Assembly (NCBI RefSeq): GCF_002744245.1
Contig: NZ_NKHG01000100.1
Span: 1 to 64,000 of the forward strand
DNA: 64,000 bases
Direction of reading: 5' to 3'
Source: Bacillus pumilus
GTDB lineage: Bacteria; Bacillota; Bacilli; Bacillales; Bacillaceae
Notes under the pieces: generated by a model
The model's input: the letters and a program-made list of their open reading frames with translations, nothing else
What the model was told of the DNA's origin: nothing
The model's database searches: none
In this document: piece after piece, positions 17,221-27,259 of the stretch
Numbering within the stretch: the stretch's first letter is position 1
How the letters are laid out: the number at the start of each line of letters is the position of its first letter
Position numbers and translations under genes: made by a program

Positions 17221-17883
17221 CTACTGTGGTATTTTTAATTTTTGACCAGGGAAAATCCAATGCCCTGGTTGTCTAATATTGCGCCTACTTCGTTTAATCA
17301 TTGCGGTTTTATTCGCATTCCAAATACGCCGCCATTTTGTGCTGTCACCATAGAAACGGCCAGAAATATCCCACAAGGTATCACCCTTTTTAACGGTGTA
17401 CACTTTTGGTGCGCCTTTTGAGCTGCGTTTTTTGCTGCTCTTTTTGGCTTTCCGTTTAATCTTTCTAGGTGATGCCGTTTTGTATTCCTTCAATTGAATT
17501 GTAAACTCACGATCACCAACATCATATGACCCTTCATTGTGATTAAAGCTTTCTATGCTGCATTGCATATTGATTTTGGTCCCTGTGACAATAAAGCGTA
17601 CAGGCTTTTTTGACTTCATGAATCGCTCTATTTTGGCAATCGCATTCTCTGGTGATGGAATGCTTTTATATTCAGCGATCGGTGTATATTTCTTTGGAAA
17701 AAAGGCTGTAAATGAAATTTGACGAGCCCCTGGTACATCCAAGAATGTGAGCTCGCCAAATTTTGATACTTTGATAGATTCATTTTGTACGTTGTTGTTC
17801 AGTTCAAGTTTTTCAGGAAGAACAGGGAATCGCAGTTTGTCCTTCCCTTGCGAAATCCAAAGTTGATATTTTGATTTAGCCAT
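17221..17883 (-). CDS. xkdP: LysM-containing tail protein XkdP
   Basis: A 220-aa protein with an N-terminal XkdP domain ([20 protein letters not shown]) and a C-terminal LysM motif ([19 protein letters not shown], about 160-178, up to [12 protein letters not shown]). The LysM domain should bind peptidoglycan under the tail tip. It overlaps the tape-measure gene by 8 bp. Confidence 0.93.
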   Translation of the reverse strand: MAKSKYQLWISQGKDKLRFPVLPEKLELNNNVQNESIKVSKFGELTFLDVPGARQISFTAFFPKKYTPIAEYKSIPSPENAIAKIERFMKSKKPVRFIVTGTKINMQCSIESFNHNEGSYDVGDREFTIQLKEYKTASPRKIKRKAKKSSKKRSSKGAPKVYTVKKGDTLWDISGRFYGDSTKWRRIWNANKTAMIKRSRRNIRQPGHWIFPGQKLKIPQ

Positions 17884-20800
17884 CGATCACGACTCCCTTC
17901 GTTCCTGTGTTGATCTCCACTTCTAGTTCTTCAGCTATTGATCGTTTGATCTTTTCAACAAGTGAGTCTTCATCTTGTCCATTATGGAAGTGCTGATCAC
18001 CATTAAAATTGATAATGACTTGTTTTGATCCACCAGAAGCAGACGGTGCATTCGCTGTGCCAGCTGTTACTGTTTGCACTTGACCTTGTGAAAGCTCAGA
18101 TGATGCAGCGTTGGTCGGATCGTATACGTCCATTCCTAAAGCCTGTGCAGCTTGAGCCAACAAGTAGCGGCCACGTATGCCGCGCTCTTCAGGAATAATC
18201 CATTCACGCTTGTTTCCTTCACCAACTCTGGCGATTTGCTCCTGCGTGATTAGACCACCATTTGCGTAGCCCTTATATGGTCCACCGTTTCTGATACTTC
18301 TCAATCCAGGCGTATTGTAGACACTTCCATATCTGCCTTTGATGTAGTTGATAGCAGCTGCAGCATTATGAATCGGGTTCCAGATGTCATTCATACCGCT
18401 TGCCTTGTTAGAATTAAAAGTCGGATCAATGGTTTGCATCAATCCTTTAGACGGTGTTCCTCTCTTGGCGTTTGAATCCCATAGGTTGATCGCTTTCGGG
18501 TTTCCACGTGACTCATTCTGTGCAATCGTCATTAAACCAGGTAACCAGCTCATAGATGTGCCGGTTGCCATTAATGCAGCCATGAGCCATTGCTGAACAC
18601 TCAGGTTGGATGCACCCATTCCGCTAAATGCAGCGATTAAGGAACCAGCTTGATTCTCTGCGAATTTCTTCACGTCAACCGAATCAAGTCCTTTGACGAC
18701 ACCGATCGATGCGAATTTTCCAAGACTCATCATGACACGTGAAGGAGAATGAATGTCTAATTCTTCGCGGAAGGCTTGTTCCACTTTCTTGGCCATGTCC
18801 TTTGCCGCTTGTGTCACTTCGCTTCCTTTGGACCTCATGCCACTGTTAAATGCATCAATTAGTCCAGCTCCCCAGGTAGGTGACTCTTGTCGAGTATTCA
18901 AGAAAGGCTGTCTTACATGTTGATCTAAGAATTGACCTGTGTTAGTTGGTGTCATGTTTTGACCTGCAGCAAAGCCGGTGACAGTTTGCACACCATAAAG
19001 CGGTGTTGATGCTTGAATTTGAGTAAATGGTTGCTTGATATTAGCTTGTTTCCATTGCTCCATTGAGATGACTTTATTATTTAGTCCCTTCTCGAATTCA
19101 GACGTGAACTGTTCCCCGTATTTTGATGCGTTGCCCGCATCACCAATTGATACCGATCCACTTGCAGAAGTGGAAACTGATGAAGCAGCAGCCGGTCTCA
19201 TAGGAGATGATGAACCAGCTTGAGAAGTAGGTGAAGCGCCGTTTGGCATAACAGACATACCAAGGTGGGAAGCAGCTTGTGCAAGAAGCATCTTCCCTCG
19301 TCCTTTATTGTTTTCGGTAGGTATGACAAACTCTTTTCCTGCTTCTCCGATCCATGAAAGTGTTGGCTTTGTGATATAACCACCGGTGGCTTTCTGATCT
19401 GGCTTTTTCCCCTTAGTAGGGACTTTTTTCATACCTGTTTTTTCTTCACCTATTCCTTCAAAGAATTTAAATCCTTTTCCAGTAATCTCTTTTACTTTAC
19501 CAACCACTTTACCAACTAAACCGAAAAAACCATTCCATATTTCTGTTAGTTTTTCAGCATGACTCTTCAACGGTTTAAATACTTTATCTTCAAACCATGC
19601 ACTCGCCACTTTCCAAATACCTTTGATGATTCTCCATGCATCCTGAAATTTTTCCCACACAAAGGTAATCGCTGGCTCTGCATACTTTTTATATGGTTGC
19701 CACACGTACTCATCAAACCAAGCAGCAAGCACTACCCATGATGATTTAATCCAGTTCCATGTGCTTTTAAATAGGTTCCAGATAAACATGATGGCTGGCA
19801 GACCAACATTGATGAAAGGCTGCCAAACGAAGGTATCAAACCACACCGCGAATGTACCCCATACGAATTGAATCCAATTCCAGAACTCGGTTAGTTTATT
19901 CCACACCCATACGATGGCTTCAATTGCCACTGATCCAAATGGTTCCCAGACATATGTCATAAACCATGCTGAGAAAACGGACCAGGTGATTTGTATCCAT
20001 TCCCATAATTCGGTGATCTTGTTCCACACAAGAGTAATAGCAGCAACCGCAACTTGTCCGTACGGAGTCCATACGTTGTCCATGAACCAAGTTGATGCAG
20101 CTCCCCATACGGTACTAATCAATTCCCACGCCACGACAAAAACACCAACTACAAAGTTGATGATTGGAACTGCAAAGTTATAAATCGGCAGCCATACGTT
20201 ATTCATAAACCATGAAGAAAGCTGACCCCATTTCTCTGTGATCCAGGTCCATGTATCATTGAAAAACGTTGTGATGGGTGTTAGCACATTATCATTGAAC
20301 CAACCGGACACAGTGCTCCATGTTTCTTTAATCCATTGGACTGCATTCTCTGCACCTTTGACAAGCCCATCCCATTTCTTCTTGATGGTTCCGTCATCAA
20401 ACATCTTACCGATCCAGTTACCGAGATCACCGCCAAAGATGCTGCCTAATACTCCACCAATAGCTGTTCCAATTCCAGGCGCGATCAATGTACCTAATGC
20501 AGCTCCACTGATACCGCCACCTAGATTGCCAGCAAACCCACCGATCTTCTCGCCTTTGTTGTCATTATTCATACCGATAAGTTCTGTGGCTGCAATAAGA
20601 GTGCCGAGAATAGGAATACGTTTTCCGATGCTCTTTGCGCCTTTCCCGATGCTGCCTAAAAATCCACCGCCTCCACGTCCCTGATTTGGCATTGTCGTTG
20701 GTCGTACTGGCTCACCTCTATTGATCCAAGGTTGACGATATTCAGGAGGTCTTGGGTTCCTCGGTGCTCCTCCAACTCCGCCAATTACACCACCACTTGT

Positions 20801-22849
20801 TCCTGGTCCCATTCCTCCTCTTAAACCTTTGCCCCATTTGTATACAGCAAAAGCACCTGAAAGAATGGATTTAAGCGGCTTTAATAACGTGGCCACTTTT
20901 CCGAGGAATGCGAGCGCAAATGCATTGGCAATCAAAGCACCAGCAATTGATCCTTCTCCAGTGAGGGCATTCCAATTGATTTCACCAATCTTCTTGCCTA
21001 TCCGAATGCCTAACTGCACTGGATCAAGAGCTTCTAAAAATGATTCAATGAATATCTTTCCTGCCTTTGCCCCAGCGTCCACGAAAGAGTCATCGGTCGA
21101 TTTATCATCAATTCCAAGCAGACCGTTGATCACACCGTTTATGATGCCACCGTAGGTCTTCCCGACATTTTCAGCCATTTTGAAAAGACCAGGCTTTCCT
21201 GTCTTTTCCCACCATTGGCCGAATACGTCTTTTGTATTATCTAAGACGAGCTTCCATCTTGTCTCAAAGCTCATATCACGATATTTCTCAAGCTGTTCAA
21301 AATGCTTCTGCAATTTGGGGTTATCCTTAAATTTTACCTTTAGCTCTTTCATTTGCTTCTTGGAGAGTTTTTCTCCAGGGAACAAAATCTTGAACTGATC
21401 ACCAATGAATCCGAAAACACTCTTCGTCGGATCAAGGAAGCTGTTAGCGAATTTCTTACCCGCCTTTTCAGCTTTATTGGAAACATCGGTCAGCACGAAG
21501 GAATATTCTCCACGCCACGTTCTAAATGCTTCAAGAGCGGGTTGAAACGCAGCTGCTAGTCCTTTGCCCCAAGGCATAAGGATGCTGTTATTGATAAATG
21601 ATTTAACACCCAGGAATAAGTTGGCCAAGTTGTCCGACATTTTGATCATCATGTCGTTGTATTTGCCAAATTCCTTCGTTACTTCCGGCCATGTTTGCTT
21701 AATATCTTTTCCGCTCTTTGCAAGTTTTTCGAGTTTACCTCTAGCATCACCAGAGATCGCCCCCATTTCTTGCAGAGCTGCCGTTGCGTCACCGATAGGA
21801 CGCCCCGATTTAATGCCGTCATATAAACGCCCCATCCATAGCGCAACTTCGGAAAACGGTCGTTGAACACCTGCAGCAACATCCCCGACTAGCTTCATAC
21901 CTTCAGTCGTAGAAAGGGCATTGCCCGTAAACACCTGAAGAACTCGACTTGACTCGAAAATCTCATCACGAGTAAATGGCGTTTGACCAGCAAAGGCTGT
22001 CAGCTCATCCAGACGTGCATCTGCTTTCCCTCTGCTGCCGAGCAAAGTTTCAAACGCAGTGGTCATGTTCTGTCGATCCGCAACCATTTTGAGAGGCACG
22101 ACAATACCACCTGTTGCACCGGCACCGACTCCAAGCAAACCAAGTGTACTGGTGACAGCTGACACGATCCCTCTCAATGGCTTTGTAATAAGATCAAGGA
22201 CCTTGATTGTGGTTGTGTAAGTCCGTCCTAAATGGGTATTTGCAAATGAGACAGCTCCACGTACTGGAGCGGTGAAACGATCGATCGCATTGATCGCCAC
22301 CCTGTATTCAGTACCGAGGGTATTCCGAGTATAAGACGCTATACGGCTGACTGTTCGCCGAACCATATCAACGGCTCTAATTGTATAGCTGTATCCTCGG
22401 CCAAGCTGACGCGCTGCATATGATGCAATACGTCTAATCCCTGCGGTTGCACGATCATGAACCGTTATAGCAAACCGCTCTACTTTGCCAAATTTCCGAT
22501 CGATGTAACGCCGCAGACGAACAAGCCCTGGTGTTGCCTGATCCTTAATACGCATCAGCACGCTATGAGTACGAGGCATCTTACGTTGTATGAAACCGTT
22601 GAACTTTCTCAATGCTTTTGTGGCCAGATCATTGACATCAAGAGTCAGCTGATAAGTTCGAGCAAGATCACGCAAAACAAACCGCTGTACACGTCTTAAT
22701 GCGATTGTGGCATTGTCCCTGATTCTTAAAGTGATTGGCCGCTCTGATCTGCGGCGCAATCTATCAAGCCGTTCCATATCTCCTCTGATCAAACGTAATT
22801 TACGCGTGATCCGGTCTTGTAAATCAAACCGAGCTGTCAAATGAGCCAT
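17876..22849 (-). CDS. xkdO: Tail tape measure protein with transglycosylase domain (XkdO)
   Basis: 1657 aa. Residues 1-250 hold about seven ~36-residue repeats built on the pattern VxDxATxxIRRIxxY. A hydrophobic segment follows (about 230-260), then the TMP core ([20 protein letters not shown]). A Trp-rich block at about 880-1150 has seven ~40-aa repeats (xxVWxPF...WNxIxxxW). Near residue 1440 is an SLT lytic transglycosylase module ([16 protein letters not shown], catalytic Glu in NES). Length sets tail length; the SLT module digests the wall at DNA injection. It is longer than PBSX XkdO (about 1330 aa), perhaps through extra repeats. Confidence 0.93.
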   Translation of the reverse strand: MAHLTARFDLQDRITRKLRLIRGDMERLDRLRRRSERPITLRIRDNATIALRRVQRFVLRDLARTYQLTLDVNDLATKALRKFNGFIQRKMPRTHSVLMRIKDQATPGLVRLRRYIDRKFGKVERFAITVHDRATAGIRRIASYAARQLGRGYSYTIRAVDMVRRTVSRIASYTRNTLGTEYRVAINAIDRFTAPVRGAVSFANTHLGRTYTTTIKVLDLITKPLRGIVSAVTSTLGLLGVGAGATGGIVVPLKMVADRQNMTTAFETLLGSRGKADARLDELTAFAGQTPFTRDEIFESSRVLQVFTGNALSTTEGMKLVGDVAAGVQRPFSEVALWMGRLYDGIKSGRPIGDATAALQEMGAISGDARGKLEKLAKSGKDIKQTWPEVTKEFGKYNDMMIKMSDNLANLFLGVKSFINNSILMPWGKGLAAAFQPALEAFRTWRGEYSFVLTDVSNKAEKAGKKFANSFLDPTKSVFGFIGDQFKILFPGEKLSKKQMKELKVKFKDNPKLQKHFEQLEKYRDMSFETRWKLVLDNTKDVFGQWWEKTGKPGLFKMAENVGKTYGGIINGVINGLLGIDDKSTDDSFVDAGAKAGKIFIESFLEALDPVQLGIRIGKKIGEINWNALTGEGSIAGALIANAFALAFLGKVATLLKPLKSILSGAFAVYKWGKGLRGGMGPGTSGGVIGGVGGAPRNPRPPEYRQPWINRGEPVRPTTMPNQGRGGGGFLGSIGKGAKSIGKRIPILGTLIAATELIGMNNDNKGEKIGGFAGNLGGGISGAALGTLIAPGIGTAIGGVLGSIFGGDLGNWIGKMFDDGTIKKKWDGLVKGAENAVQWIKETWSTVSGWFNDNVLTPITTFFNDTWTWITEKWGQLSSWFMNNVWLPIYNFAVPIINFVVGVFVVAWELISTVWGAASTWFMDNVWTPYGQVAVAAITLVWNKITELWEWIQITWSVFSAWFMTYVWEPFGSVAIEAIVWVWNKLTEFWNWIQFVWGTFAVWFDTFVWQPFINVGLPAIMFIWNLFKSTWNWIKSSWVVLAAWFDEYVWQPYKKYAEPAITFVWEKFQDAWRIIKGIWKVASAWFEDKVFKPLKSHAEKLTEIWNGFFGLVGKVVGKVKEITGKGFKFFEGIGEEKTGMKKVPTKGKKPDQKATGGYITKPTLSWIGEAGKEFVIPTENNKGRGKMLLAQAASHLGMSVMPNGASPTSQAGSSSPMRPAAASSVSTSASGSVSIGDAGNASKYGEQFTSEFEKGLNNKVISMEQWKQANIKQPFTQIQASTPLYGVQTVTGFAAGQNMTPTNTGQFLDQHVRQPFLNTRQESPTWGAGLIDAFNSGMRSKGSEVTQAAKDMAKKVEQAFREELDIHSPSRVMMSLGKFASIGVVKGLDSVDVKKFAENQAGSLIAAFSGMGASNLSVQQWLMAALMATGTSMSWLPGLMTIAQNESRGNPKAINLWDSNAKRGTPSKGLMQTIDPTFNSNKASGMNDIWNPIHNAAAAINYIKGRYGSVYNTPGLRSIRNGGPYKGYANGGLITQEQIARVGEGNKREWIIPEERGIRGRYLLAQAAQALGMDVYDPTNAASSELSQGQVQTVTAGTANAPSASGGSKQVIINFNGDQHFHNGQDEDSLVEKIKRSIAEELEVEINTGTKGVVIDG

Positions 22850-22852
22850 GTC

Positions 22853-23478
22853 TTATCCCCCTTTCTTTGATTCTTTTTCTAACACTTCAAGTTTGTGGGC
22901 TATTAACCCAAACAAAAAGGCCTTGAATTGCCTTGGCGCTTCATAGACCTCTAAAAGCTGGGACGGGGAATAATGAAGCTCGTGCATGCAGTAATAGAGA
23001 TACACAGCCTCTTTATTCCCGTCCTTTATTAGTTTTTTGCTTCTGTTTCAAGGTCCTCAATTTCATCTTCAAACCCGTTGACCTCAATGGCTTTGTTTAA
23101 CCAGTTCGCATATTCACCGCCAACTGACAGGACACGCTTTGCCACTTCGACTGGATCTTGTGTGCTGTATGCTTCGCGCAATTCTTTTGACTTAAAGTCA
23201 GGATAAATAGTTGATTCAACCGCAATACGTGCATAGAAGCGTTGAGAATCCAAGTCTTTCACACGTCCACGACCTTTGACATTTTTGAACGTTGTGTTTT
23301 CTTTCTCCAGTTCATCGATGCGCTCCGTTGTGATTGCTTTGAATACGAATGGAATCACTTTACCTTTTTTATCAACAAAACGTTTAGAAATCGGCACTTT
23401 GACTTCTTCCGCATCTGCTGTTTGTCCTGGCATAAAGAATGAAAGATCATATACGTTGTTTGTTTGTTTTTCGCTCAT
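22853..23478 (-). CDS. Tail assembly chaperone frameshift fusion (gpGT type)
   Basis: The xkdN frame can slip -1 at AAAAAAC (23038-23032), one codon before its stop. It then continues for about 60 codons to the TAA at 22855-22853, just before the tape-measure start. The extension is coding-like (EAVYLYYCMHELHYSPSQLL ... KLEVLEKESKKGG), and no start codon with a ribosome site is needed for it. gpG/gpGT frameshift pairs at this exact place chaperone the tape measure in many tailed phages. The predicted fusion is about 208 aa. Confidence 0.8.
22961..23038 (-). promoter_or_regulatory. Programmed -1 ribosomal frameshift site and stimulatory stem
   Basis: Slippery heptamer A-AAA-AAC in the correct phase (codons GCA AAA AAC TAA). 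After a 7-base spacer GGACGGGAATAA (23024-23013) pairs with TTATTCCCCGTCC (22973-22961), a 12-bp stem with one bulged C and a 39-base loop. Confidence 0.8.
23029..23478 (-). CDS. xkdN: Tail assembly chaperone XkdN (unshifted product)
   Basis: 149 aa of the XkdN/YqbN family (VYDLSFFMPG near the start, KRVLSVGGEYANWLNKAIEV near the end). It is the short product of the chaperone pair. I start at the ATG at 23478, after AAAGGGAG. The longer frame to 23529 lacks a ribosome site and would run through the terminator hairpin at 23517-23544. Confidence 0.88.
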   Translation of the reverse strand: MSEKQTNNVYDLSFFMPGQTADAEEVKVPISKRFVDKKGKVIPFVFKAITTERIDELEKENTTFKNVKGRGRVKDLDSQRFYARIAVESTIYPDFKSKELREAYSTQDPVEVAKRVLSVGGEYANWLNKAIEVNGFEDEIEDLETEAKN

Positions 23479-23516
23479 GTTTAAAAACTCCCTTTGATTT
23501 GTTTTTTGAATGCAAA

Positions 23517-23544
23517 AAAGCACATCCATTTTTGAATGTGCTTT
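23517..23544 (-). terminator. Hairpin before xkdN
   Basis: A 9-bp stem (AAAGCACAT / ATGTGCTTT), followed on the minus strand by six T. It would end the antitoxin-side transcript or partly attenuate the tail operon before xkdN. Confidence 0.65.
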
Positions 23545-23632
23545 CCAATCTTTTCATGTATAATATAAATCGTACATATGAACGGCTTATAAGGGTGGCC
23601 TGGCTCATCCCCATAGAAAGGGGGTGATGCAC

Positions 23633-23716
23633 ATGTCAACGTTCCAAGCGATTTCCCTAATGCTTTTATTCGGGATGTTTATCCTTGCTTTGTTGACGTA
23701 TATAAACAAAAAATAG
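23633..23716 (+). CDS. Type I toxin, putative holin-like (Hol-Tox) family
   Basis: A 27-aa peptide: MSTFQAISLML, then a hydrophobic helix LLFGMFILALLTYI, then NKK. This matches the short holin-like toxin family found in Bacillus type I toxin-antitoxin loci. The ribosome site AAGGGGGTG lies 7 bases before ATG 23633. It is encoded on the plus strand inside a minus-strand tail operon, between the tube and chaperone genes. A TATAAT at 23559-23564 is a possible -10. The mRNA would end at the hairpin 23814-23837. Confidence 0.85.
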   Translation: MSTFQAISLMLLFGMFILALLTYINKK

Positions 23717-23894
23717 GCCTCCCTTAACCGTGGAAAGTTGCTGGGATAACCTATTTCCTGTTTAGCTTCACCATGTAAATAAGCCAGCCCTCTTGTGGGC
23801 CTCATTGTACATTGCCGGGATGTTAGCGCATCCTGGCTTCTTTTTATTCTACGCAAGTTGCACTATAGATAAACCAAGCGCAACAAATAATTAT
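23711..23894 (-). ncRNA. Antisense RNA antitoxin candidate
   Basis: A promoter at 23901-23929 directs a minus-strand RNA that starts near 23894. It runs convergently into the toxin mRNA and ends at an imperfect hairpin (AAATAGG...CCTATTT, 23756-23711) followed by a T run. It would overlap the 3' part of the toxin mRNA over ~125 bases, as in txpA/RatA and bsrG/SR4 pairs. Confidence 0.65.
23814..23837 (+). terminator. Terminator of the toxin mRNA
   Basis: Stem GCCGGGATG / CATCCTGGC with one wobble and a 6-base loop, then TTCTTTTTATT. Confidence 0.8.
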
Positions 23895-23900
23895 ATATTG

Positions 23901-23929
23901 ATTATATATTCGATACTCTTATAAATCAA
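23901..23929 (-). promoter_or_regulatory. Promoter of the antisense RNA
   Basis: TTGATT (23929-23924), 17 bases, TATAAT (23906-23901) on the minus strand, in the gap right after xkdM. Confidence 0.7.
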
Positions 23930-23937
23930 ACTAGAAG

Positions 23938-24381
23938 TTAAAAAGTATCTTTCAACTTCTCAGGAAGATCAAAGTCCTCAAACGTGAAAGGAACCTCTTC
24001 TTCCAATGCTTCCGAATCTACATCAAGACCTGCGATCTTTGCAGAATCAAAGTTCACATCAAATAATGTCACACGCTCTGTGCCGCGGCCGGATGACTTA
24101 TCATCAAGAACAGCTTGAAGAGTGAAATAAGGATCTTCTCCTTTTTTCACATAGTTGAGCATTAATTGAACGAAACGTGAAGTGACTTTATAGAATGTGG
24201 CCGTTCCTGTTCCGTTTGCCCCAGTTGTTTTATGACCAGTCATTCGGCGGCCCATAACGTTAACTTCTGATTTGTTCTTCTCCACGTTGGCTTCAAACGT
24301 TTTGATGAACGCCATTTCCTCTCCATCAAGGAAAAGACGCCCCTCCTTACCTGAAATGGTATTCTGCGCTTTAAAAGACAT
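23938..24381 (-). CDS. xkdM: Tail tube protein XkdM
   Basis: 147 aa of the PBSX XkdM family (GKEGRLFLDGEEMAFIKTFEA, VNVMGRRMTGHKTTG, TATFYKVTSRFV). It forms the inner tube of the contractile tail. It follows the sheath gene by one base. Confidence 0.93.
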   Translation of the reverse strand: MSFKAQNTISGKEGRLFLDGEEMAFIKTFEANVEKNKSEVNVMGRRMTGHKTTGANGTGTATFYKVTSRFVQLMLNYVKKGEDPYFTLQAVLDDKSSGRGTERVTLFDVNFDSAKIAGLDVDSEALEEEVPFTFEDFDLPEKLKDTF

Positions 24382-24382
24382 T

Positions 24383-25729
24383 TTACTTCACCTCTACATT
24401 GAAATAGAATTTTTCAGCTGCATCAACTGGTTGAACAGCTAGATCAATCAAGAAACCGTCACGATCTTCATTCAAGCTGATCGTGATGTCCGTTTCAGAA
24501 TCAAAGCCAGTGATTCCAGATCCGTCTTGCAGTTGTGTGAGATATTGCGTGATGAGAGTTTTCACCAGCTGCAGCCCATCATCAGATGCCGGAATGTCAT
24601 TGCCGTTGGCTTTGCGTAATTTAATCAGGTTTTTCAATTCCCTTGTCAGATCGTTGTTGATTGAGTCAAGCACTCGGATAATCTTGTTTTTGCCGAATGT
24701 CTTATTTTTCTCCGTTGTATAGCTTGTCAGAGAGTTAATGTCCTTTTCGACGCTCACTGTGCGGTCACGCGCATCAAAGGTGAAAAGAAATTCCCCTTGT
24801 GATAAGCGGTATTCCACTTGATCGTTATCAAGACGCTCTAACGTATCAACAGCCCCTTCATATTCAACAAAGGTTAATGACTGATTGAAGTTTGCTCCTG
24901 CAGATGCACCGGCAACCCATGCCGTTGCTTTGGCTGGCGTGATCTCTGTGCCATCTTCTAGCACGACACCGCTCGTGACATTGATAATTCCTTCATGATC
25001 AGCTGCATAGTTCGGTAAAACACCTTGCACCTTACGACCTTGGTCATCACGCAGGCGCTTGACGAAGGCCACAAATGTTGCTTTTAACTGTTCGCTAGTG
25101 TTGTTAGGCAGCGCGATCACATCAAAGTATTCTGTTTCAGCTGCTTCCAGGAAAGCTGTATAATCTGCCACGCTTGGCACGCCGTTTTTCCCGCCGCTTA
25201 GTGTTACGCCAGCTGTAATGACCGCTTCACCTTCACCAGAAAATTGAACATATTTGTTTTTCACAAGATCTTTGACATCCGTGACAACCTGCTTATCAAC
25301 AATATCTGTTCCAACGTAAGTCACCACGTCACGCTTGGAGCTATCTAATACGTTTTCAGTGACTTGGATCGTGACCTCATTACCTTTCTGTCCGCCATAA
25401 TTAGCAAGCACATTAAAATTCTCGCTGATCTGAGCTTGTGCCGGTTCACCCTCATTCAAGCGATACAATAGAACCGTTTGTGCTTTTTTCTTCGCTTCTC
25501 GGAAAAGAAGAAGTGATTTGTCATCGATGTTTAATCCGACTTTTTTATTTAAGTCCTCGATGCCAGAAACAGCGATAAACGTCTTAGGCTCTCCCCAGCT
25601 CATTGTGATTGGAAGTGCTACCGTACCTCGATCACTTAACGTGATCCGCTGCTGTGCTGTGGTTTTGAAATTGAAGTAGATACCAGGGCGCTTCTTTTCT
25701 GTACCTGGTGTGAAAGTACCTCCATTCAT
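24383..25729 (-). CDS. xkdK: Tail sheath protein XkdK
   Basis: 448 aa of the contractile sheath family. It shows ...TPGTEKKRPGIYFNF at the N-terminus, VALPITMSWGEP, the central SGGKNGVPSV region, and the C-terminal FYFNVEVK strand used for inter-subunit mesh. Ribosome site and start are clear. It contracts to drive the tube into the host. Confidence 0.95.
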   Translation of the reverse strand: MNGGTFTPGTEKKRPGIYFNFKTTAQQRITLSDRGTVALPITMSWGEPKTFIAVSGIEDLNKKVGLNIDDKSLLLFREAKKKAQTVLLYRLNEGEPAQAQISENFNVLANYGGQKGNEVTIQVTENVLDSSKRDVVTYVGTDIVDKQVVTDVKDLVKNKYVQFSGEGEAVITAGVTLSGGKNGVPSVADYTAFLEAAETEYFDVIALPNNTSEQLKATFVAFVKRLRDDQGRKVQGVLPNYAADHEGIINVTSGVVLEDGTEITPAKATAWVAGASAGANFNQSLTFVEYEGAVDTLERLDNDQVEYRLSQGEFLFTFDARDRTVSVEKDINSLTSYTTEKNKTFGKNKIIRVLDSINNDLTRELKNLIKLRKANGNDIPASDDGLQLVKTLITQYLTQLQDGSGITGFDSETDITISLNEDRDGFLIDLAVQPVDAAEKFYFNVEVK

Positions 25730-25731
25730 AC

Positions 25732-25953
25732 TTAAACCTCCTTAGACAAAAAAGCATCAATCTGCTTCTTTGCTTCTGTTTTTGTAATTGGTTGATCTTT
25801 GATATAAAAAAGAGCACCCTCAAGGATTTCAGGCTTTACGCCAAATAATTCCTTGCTGTGCTCCTTTAAGGCTTCAAATGAAAATGCTGCTTCTTTAAGA
25901 AGAACCGGAGCGGCTTTCTCTTCTTTCACCGGCTCGTTTTTATTCTTGGCCAC
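25732..25953 (-). CDS. Small XkzB-like protein
   Basis: 73 aa, Lys/Glu-rich N-terminus then KEAAFSFEALKEHSKELFGVKPEI. It occupies the place of PBSX xkzB, between xkdJ and xkdK; the helical C-terminal half is typical. Function unknown. Confidence 0.7.
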   Translation of the reverse strand: MAKNKNEPVKEEKAAPVLLKEAAFSFEALKEHSKELFGVKPEILEGALFYIKDQPITKTEAKKQIDAFLSKEV

Positions 25954-26395
25954 TTTTTATCACCCCATCTGAAAAATTTATGTCGTCTAGGCTCGGTTGC
26001 TCATCTCGGTTGTACCAATAGGCACTATCCCATGTGAGGACGATCGTTGCCACACCTTGATCTGAAACCCTGGTTTCAGCTCTTTTAATGCGGACATAAT
26101 CATCAAGTGGTTCACCTTCTTCACTGACCATCTGAATAATATTCCGATCAGCTGACAAGGCATCCACAATAGATTCAGCTGCATCATGAGCCTGCCCAGA
26201 ATCCTTGTGAAACACTTTAATATGCAGCGTGTAGGTTTTGAGAAACGTTGAAACAGTATCGTTTCTTGTATTGACCCACGCTGCAGGAAAATGCATCGAT
26301 GGGACCTGAAATTGTTCTGGAATTTCCTTTTCGTAAACCTTCACCGGAAACCGCTTGTAACAATAATTCATGATGGCGCCGACTTCTTGATTCAT
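25940..26395 (-). CDS. xkdJ: XkdJ/YqbJ-like protein
   Basis: 151 aa. The sequence (VSTFLKTYTLHIKVFHKDSG, TIVLTWDSAYWYNRDEQPSL) and gene order match PBSX xkdJ / skin yqbJ, probably a tail terminator or completion protein. It overlaps the next gene by 14 bp. Confidence 0.8.
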   Translation of the reverse strand: MNQEVGAIMNYCYKRFPVKVYEKEIPEQFQVPSMHFPAAWVNTRNDTVSTFLKTYTLHIKVFHKDSGQAHDAAESIVDALSADRNIIQMVSEEGEPLDDYVRIKRAETRVSDQGVATIVLTWDSAYWYNRDEQPSLDDINFSDGVIKSGQE

Positions 26396-26399
26396 TTAA

Positions 26400-26906
26400 T
26401 CACCGCCCAAATTGTTCATCGATCCATTGCTGCAGCTTGCGGTCCAATGATTGTTCAAACATCTGTTCAAAGATAGCCAACGCATTATCCCAATAGCCGC
26501 TACCCTCAACCCATTGAAACCTCAAGAGCATTCCGGTTTCAGCATTCGGGTCATATTCAAATCTGTCACCAACCCACCTACCTGGAACCCATCGTCTGTC
26601 CTGATTTTTACTAGGATCAATCGTAAAGTGTCCATCGTTTGTGTAAGATGCATATTCCAAGTTGGACCCTACATCTAGGGTGAGACCGCCACTGCTCATC
26701 GAAAAGACGTTTTCTTGGTCTCCTTTTTGGAATGAGTTGAGCAAACGGCGAGCATCCACCGTTTTTGTTCGGATAACTTCATCTTGAACGATGTCTAGGA
26801 ACTCACAACCCATTCCTTCAAGCCACTCTTCATATTCAGCTTGCAAGCCGCCATTAACAGCTGCATTCAAGTCCTCAATGAATTGATCAAGACCATCTAT
26901 CCTCAT
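26400..26906 (-). CDS. xkdI: XkdI/YqbI-like (HK97 gp10-type) protein
   Basis: 168 aa, gp10-like: the N-terminal LDQFIEDLNAAVNGG helix, LEYASYTNDGHFTID (the conserved A-xx-E/N-xGH motif) and the C-terminal long helix EQMFEQSLDRKLQQWIDEQF. It belongs to the head-tail joining proteins. Order as in PBSX. Confidence 0.85.
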   Translation of the reverse strand: MRIDGLDQFIEDLNAAVNGGLQAEYEEWLEGMGCEFLDIVQDEVIRTKTVDARRLLNSFQKGDQENVFSMSSGGLTLDVGSNLEYASYTNDGHFTIDPSKNQDRRWVPGRWVGDRFEYDPNAETGMLLRFQWVEGSGYWDNALAIFEQMFEQSLDRKLQQWIDEQFGR

Positions 26907-27259
26907 AGGCTTTCACTCCTCATCGCTACCACCTCAATATGATGGTTTTTGATCCGTCTGGGCTTTTGCAGTTTCAATGTCACACCTTCCCATACCACTT
27001 TATCGTTCAGGCGGACATCGGTATTACTAGGAAAATGAACAAGGTACGATTGATGAATGGTTGCGTTTGGCTCCTGCTGTGTAATGGATTGGTTCTTTTC
27101 AGTAAAGTAACATGCTTGATCAACTTGATCAGGCTCATCAGGATATGAAAAGACCGGCTGCGCATCTTGAACTGGCACGCCAAAACGATCTTTTGACAGC
27201 TGCTTATTCTGTAGATGGAAAATATCGCATCGATCCGTTAGCAATGATTGATAGCTCAT
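26903..27259 (-). CDS. xkdH: XkdH/YqbH-like head-tail protein
   Basis: 118 aa with a beta-rich layout (LTDRCDIFHLQ, DRFGVPVQD, VHFPSNTDVRLNDKVVWEGVTL). This matches the XkdH/YqbH family, a likely head-closure (stopper) protein. Four-base overlaps with both neighbours. Confidence 0.85.
   Translation of the reverse strand: MSYQSLLTDRCDIFHLQNKQLSKDRFGVPVQDAQPVFSYPDEPDQVDQACYFTEKNQSITQQEPNATIHQSYLVHFPSNTDVRLNDKVVWEGVTLKLQKPRRIKNHHIEVVAMRSESL

Noticed and set aside
19914-20684. Plus-strand ORFs inside the tape-measure gene
   Set aside because: Repeated Trp-rich coding units generate long antisense frames; xkdO clearly explains the region.
23029-23529. Longer xkdN start at 23529
   Set aside because: It would translate through a terminator-like hairpin and lacks a ribosome site; ATG 23478 has AAAGGGAG and fits the family length.
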